A stretch of 64,000 nucleotides of DNA from Amblyornis subalaris. Taxonomy: Eukaryota > Chordata > Aves > Passeriformes > Ptilonorhynchidae. Shown here piece after piece: positions 59,563-64,000 of this stretch. The stretch's first letter is position 1, and every line of letters begins with the position of its first letter. Both the position numbers and the translations under genes were made by a program. The notes under the pieces were generated by a model, which worked only from the letters and a program-made list of their open reading frames with translations, was not told the origin of the DNA and did not search any database. Location of the stretch: positions 434,001 through 498,000 of the forward strand of contig JACAXG010000064.1 of NCBI GenBank assembly GCA_018881555.1. The letters run 5' to 3'.

Positions 59563-61504
59563 AGGGGGTCTGGATGGTTAGAACTCTACAGTGTAGAGAA
59601 GGGGGAGATGGGAAAGAAAGCCCNCTTCCTAAGGAAGGATAATGAGATTTTGGAGATTGGTTATAGGTTGGAAGGTAAGGGAATGAAGGTATGGAGAGGG
59701 AAGCCNGTGAATGGAAGGAAGAACATGGACAATCCAGCTCCTTTTTCCAGAAAATACAGCAATCTCAAGCACACCTAAGATGAAGGGGCTACAGCTTTCA
59801 GTAAAGATATATTTGTTTCTGCATCACTTCAGACCTGTTCAGCACTCAGAGCTGAACAAGCTGACACAGACACATCAACCAANAGAGGAAGGAGTCGAGC
59901 ATCAATTATAACACAAAGAGGCACAGGGATAGACCCACCTCAAGAACATCCTTCCCAAACTGGATGAAAGGGGAGAAGGAGGTTTAATTTTGAAAGGAAG
60001 TAACTAGCCTCCAAAACCAGGGACAGCTCATCACAGCTCTCTGTCTTGGCTAATGGGAAGGAGCACAAAAGAAAAGGCAAATCCCTGGGAGCCATTACCT
60101 GGCAGTCAGCACTGTGGTTTGCTGGGACTGACACCAAGCTGTAACAGGAATGAGGCAGCTTCCCATGCAGGGAACAGGGACAGCAGAGACAAGGATAAAG
60201 GAGATGTGCAAGACAGCAGGAGGAAATGGTCAGCACATGTCCATGAAATTGGAGACTGGCAGGACAAACCTGCTGAAGCACCACTGAAGTCAGGACCTGT
60301 TCCAGTCAGGAATTATGCCTGGGCAGATTAACACGGAGCGGTAATGGCACAACACAATTCCAGGGAAGTGGCTACGAAACAATTAACTTGTTTCTGCAGC
60401 AATCTCTTCATGGGACATGGGGTTAAGAACTGGCCCAAGCAGCATGAGAAGTCCATTATATCAAGAGCTATTTCACACAACTCTGCCTCACATGTGACCT
60501 AGGGGAGGCCGTGGGAGATGCTGGCAAACAGGGCAAAGAGGGAGGACAAGCTGTGAAGTGGGGTTTCTAAGCTGAAAGGTAAAAAAGAAAGAAAAATTCC
60601 CACTGGAGCTTTGCTACCTTTAGCCTTCCTGTTCTAAACATGACCTCGTGAACACTGCNGCTTTTAACAACTACCTTTTACAGTCACAGCCACACAATGA
60701 TGGAAAATATTAAATCCTATTATGGCACAATGGGGGTTTTTCTTGAGAGAGACACTGAATGTTTTAATCTGCTGTGGTAATGCAGATGGGTCTCCTTTGA
60801 GCCCTGAAGAAGAGATTGCTAATAATTGATTTATTATAGGACAACTTCACCATGCAGACAGAAGAGAAAAAAAATATTTCCAATTTTGTTCTCCATTGTC
60901 ACAAATATCTTATTTTTCTGTGTATANAGTGAGCCCTGGCATTCTGCAGTACCTTTGTATTTCCTCCCCTCCATTTTTCATATAGAGTTCAACATTCTTA
61001 TTTTTCACACATTGAATAAATGGATCTTTAATTTTTACCAAAAAAAAAAAAAAAAAGTCCCTAAAAAAAATCCTAAGGAAGTTAATTAACAGGTTGGGTT
61101 GAGTTTTTATTTTTTTTTTTTTTCTAATCTTGCATAACACAGTATGCAGCACCAAACCCAGGCTTTCTGAATGCTTTTAGCAAGCAAGGCACTGTGACAT
61201 TTAAAAAGCAAAGCAGAATACAGATAGTGTTCTATGTACTAAAGCCTAGTTTTATGTGCACTATGACCCAAGAATTCCAGTACTGATAGAAACAAACATG
61301 AAAAAATAAAACCCTAGAAACATTTCTACATATGGATAGGGGTTTATGACCCAAGAAATGGATGCTGGAGTTCACCTTTTCACTTCAGAATACTGGAGAC
61401 AAATACAATATGCAGTACCAATGACAGAGGTTCAATGAAAAGTGAAACTCATCCTGAAATGTCAAATTAGACAAACTGCATTTTTGGGACAAACTGGCAA
61501 GATA
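59563..61504. other. Unique DNA, no gene recognised
   Basis: A poly-A tract (61040-61056) and a poly-T tract (61105-61123) lie close together. Frames at 59374-59778 (+) and 59940-60284 (-) are unrecognised; the first starts inside the CR1. Confidence 0.5.
61040..61123. repeat. Poly-A and poly-T tracts, inverted
   Basis: Seventeen A at 61040-61056 and a T-rich run at 61105-61123 are about 50 bases apart and could pair. They are more likely independent low-complexity runs. Confidence 0.75.
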
Positions 61505-62050
61505 CAGACTGGAGGGGTGGTCTGCAAGATGGGGAGGAAATTGGCTAAAAGGCTGCACTCAGAGGTTGGTGATCAGAGTGTGTCCAGCTCTGGTCCTCAC
61601 TATTCAAGAAAGACACAGAGAGACTGGAGAGGGTCCAAAGGAGTGCCATGGCCTGAGCTCTGAGGAATGACAGAAGGAGATCTCTGGTGAAGAGAAGGCT
61701 CAGGGGGAATCTCATCACATTATTCCAGTAAGTATTCCAGGGTAACTACAAAGAGGACAGATAATCTCTTCATGAGGAACCGCGCAAGAGAAGGCAAGGG
61801 GCAATGGTTATGATTTACACCAGAAGAGGTTTTATCCCTTCTATCTATAAGATAGAAAGTTTTTACAGGGAGAACAATCATTCCCTGGAACAACCTCAGG
61901 GGCTGGGTCACGGTAGTGTCCCCATCTCTGGATGGTTTTTAGGTGTGACTGGACAAGCTGCTGCATGATCCCCTCCTGGCTCCCCTTCACTCAAAAGGTT
62001 GGGCTGAATGAGCTTTTGACATCTCTTCCAATCTGAGCTATTCTATGATA
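61505..62050 (+). mobile_element. CR1 LINE fragment, diverged
   Basis: Recognisable blocks are 'agactggaggggtggtctgc', 'agaaggctcagggggaatct', 'caaggggcaatggttatgat', 'ccccatctctggatggtttt' and the terminal 'gctattctatgat'. The coding part has no long open frame, so it is old. The minus frame at 61720-61911 is a shadow. The start is approximate. Confidence 0.85.
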
Positions 62051-63764
62051 ATGAAAAGTTATAAAATGTATTTCCCAGCAGGTACATTCTGTTATAATTT
62101 CCCTCAGATGTTGTTTGATGGAAAAAATGAATCAGGTGGAAATCTTTGTTTTCTCAGCCTCTGTGACCTCAGCCTCTGTTTAAAACCTGATTTTAAACCC
62201 ATCCTCTCATCCTCTAACTACAAATGTAGCGCTTTTCCCTCTCTTCCCCATTTTCTTTCTTTAAATTTGCCTCTGATATTTTTTTACTACTTTTTGGTGA
62301 TTTTGTTTTGGTTTAGTTTGATTTTTTTTCGTTTTTTTTGCGAGTGACACGGTTTAAAAGCGTTTTTTTTTAATCTACATTCAATGTAATGCCTTTGACT
62401 TTCTCATATATTTTGGAAAATAAAAGAGGAAAATGTAAATTGTTTCACCTTCTATTGCTCTATGTACTCAGCAGTTACTTCTGCAGAGCACCCATCTTGC
62501 CATATGGACTACCTTGTTGATATCAAAACCATCCGATGGGAAGTTTTTCCCATCCAAGGGGAAGTTTTTCCATTAACTTCATAGGAGCTCAGAACATGAG
62601 TGCCTCACCCTTCAGCTAAGGGACTTCCTTAATTCTCAGCTGAAATAACATATTTATTTCACCCAAATCCAAAGCATAGAAATCAGTATGAATCCTGGTC
62701 ACCTGCTCCTGGAGCCTCCTGCTTGTGACAGGGACCCATAGGAGACAATGACCAAATTAAAAGGCACCACTTTAGGAAAGGACATGCTTCTGGTGAGACA
62801 TTGCAATGTTTTGGAGAGCACACCCATGGGACCCATAGCAAGAATTTTTCTGACTGTGAGTGGGTGGGTGTTTGTGTCCAGACTCCACAAGAAAGCCCTA
62901 TATTTCCCAGAAAACTTTTTGACAGAAATAAAAATATTTTGATGGATCTCACTGTGTCTCAGCGAACAAACAATTTTCATTCAAGATTTTTTTTAATGTA
63001 AATAGATTCTTTTTCTAAAACAATTGCATTTTGACATTTAAAAAAGGCACTTCAAAACAAAACAAACCCTGAACTTTCCAATTGGATCCCTTAATTTCCA
63101 GATTTTTCCCTAAATAAATTCTAGATCAATACTTCCCACAGGCTGATTTTAACTGAAGTGAAAACATTTTTAATTGCCAAATATTTCACTGTAGAGAAAA
63201 TAAAAAAGCATGATTAATTTTTCTATTCACAAATAATCTTCATTCTAGTTCTTATGCACCAAATATTCTATTTACTCAAAGAGGATTTTATTTCCTGAGA
63301 TAACCATACACACAGAAAGGTTTTCCTCAGGCTTTCCTCTCAAGTAGTCAGAATTTATTTTTAAGCCAGCAAGGGCTATGAATCATTTAAGTTAATTCTT
63401 TCCATTGTACATTACTTTGTATTCATGAACAGAGAATTTCATCTTCTTTCAGACAGCTTTGTTAAGTTGCCACAAGTCTCACCTAAGCATAATACTTCTG
63501 CATTTTCTACCATCTTTATTACTTTGTTGATCATTAAATCAATGATCTGAAAAAAAGGATGTATTCAACACTGATTTGGGGCTTACAGTCGATTTGCTGA
63601 GACTTGACAAAGATTCATAAACAAAACAAGATAAATATTGCCCTTAAAATTAGAAGGGAGGAGATCCTCTTCTGCCTCAGCAGTTCCAGTGCTACAGACT
63701 GGAGAGACAAAAATGGTTAAACGAATAATTTGGGTTCCTGGTGATAATCCACTCTCCTGACCTG
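62051..63764. other. Unique DNA, no gene recognised
   Basis: The stretch has a T-rich tract at about 62275-62345 and a 21-bp tandem duplication at 62529-62570. Overlapping frames at 62683-62980 on both strands are unrecognised. Confidence 0.5.
62529..62570. repeat. 21-bp tandem duplication
   Basis: A unit ccatccgatgggaagttttt+c is followed by ccatccaaggggaagttttt+c, two differences in 21. This is a local duplication. Confidence 0.85.
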
Positions 63765-63868
63765 CAGATCCTGAGCAACCTGCTCTAGTTGAAGTTGTCC
63801 CTGCCTGTGGCAGGGGGGTTGGAATGAGATGAGATGAACCCAGGCTGTTCTAGGAGTCTATGATTGAT
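63765..63868 (+). mobile_element. CR1 LINE 3' end
   Basis: 'tgagcaacctgctctagttg', 'aagttgtccctgcctgtggc', 'aggggggttggaatgagatg' and a final 'ctaggagtctatgattgatc' show a CR1 3' end with no coding sequence left. It is in the main group, with a small duplication (gagatgagatga) just before the terminus. Confidence 0.82.
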
Positions 63869-64000
63869 CCTACCAGAACAACCACAGAAACCAAGTGAAC
63901 AGCAGTTGTGCAAGATTGGGCAGTACATTGCACAGTGGTGGGGAGAGAAGAAAACGACCATTTAAGTCGTCTTCTTAACATATTTGTCAGCAAACTCTAA

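Noticed and set aside
61040..61123. Poly-A/poly-T pair as a bacterial-type terminator or hairpin element
   Set aside because: These are low-complexity runs common in vertebrate DNA, and the sequence between them does not support a structured element.

Overview
This window looks like an intergenic or deep-intronic stretch of a bird genome, most likely a songbird. The evidence is the repeat content. I recognise 23 fragments of the CR1 non-LTR retrotransposon, spread over the whole window in both orientations. I also recognise two long terminal repeats (LTRs) of types common in passerine genomes, and one badly decayed, internally deleted endogenous retrovirus. The DNA is AT-rich. It has scattered single-base N calls and one assembly gap of 285 N (22016-22300). 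I recognise no host protein-coding exon, tRNA, rRNA, CRISPR array or bacterial-type operon. Almost every open reading frame is a short chance frame or lies inside a repeat.

Layout. 1-11 kb: unique AT-rich DNA with three CR1 3' ends (101-3451), a TTTTG repeat and a TA repeat. 11-15.5 kb: a short and a longer CR1 on the minus strand, then unique DNA. 15.5-19.1 kb: an endogenous retrovirus on the minus strand. Reading 5' to 3' on that strand it has a probable 5' LTR (19095-18520), a leader, a gag-like remnant (about 17960-16995) and a pol-like remnant (about 16945-15548). The capsid-to-protease part, the RNase H core, the integrase, env and 3' LTR are absent or unrecognisable. 19-32.7 kb: mostly unique DNA, three small CR1 ends and the gap. 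32.7-37.1 kb: a cluster of four CR1 copies from different subfamilies. 37.66-38.65 kb: a second, unrelated GC-rich LTR of about 1 kb. 39-52.5 kb: scattered CR1 pieces and a small fragment related to the first LTR (52005-52055). 56.7-64 kb: the most CR1-rich part. It includes one copy (56763-57367) that keeps 163 uninterrupted codons of the C-terminal end of the CR1 reverse transcriptase protein.

CR1 elements copy themselves from their 3' end and usually stop early. All copies here fit that: the 3' untranslated end is present and the 5' part is missing. On the plus strand a copy ends in wording like 'aaccattctatgattctatg'; a minus-strand copy begins with its complement. The variable wording just inside the 3' end separates at least four groups, so several waves of insertion have accumulated.

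No set of genes works together here, and I found no convincing new biological system. The most notable items are the compound deletions of the retrovirus, the two different LTRs that could carry regulatory activity, the closely spaced inverted CR1 pairs, and a few non-repetitive stretches (especially 26.7-27.3 kb) that could be conserved non-coding elements. Testing that needs a cross-species alignment, which I cannot run.
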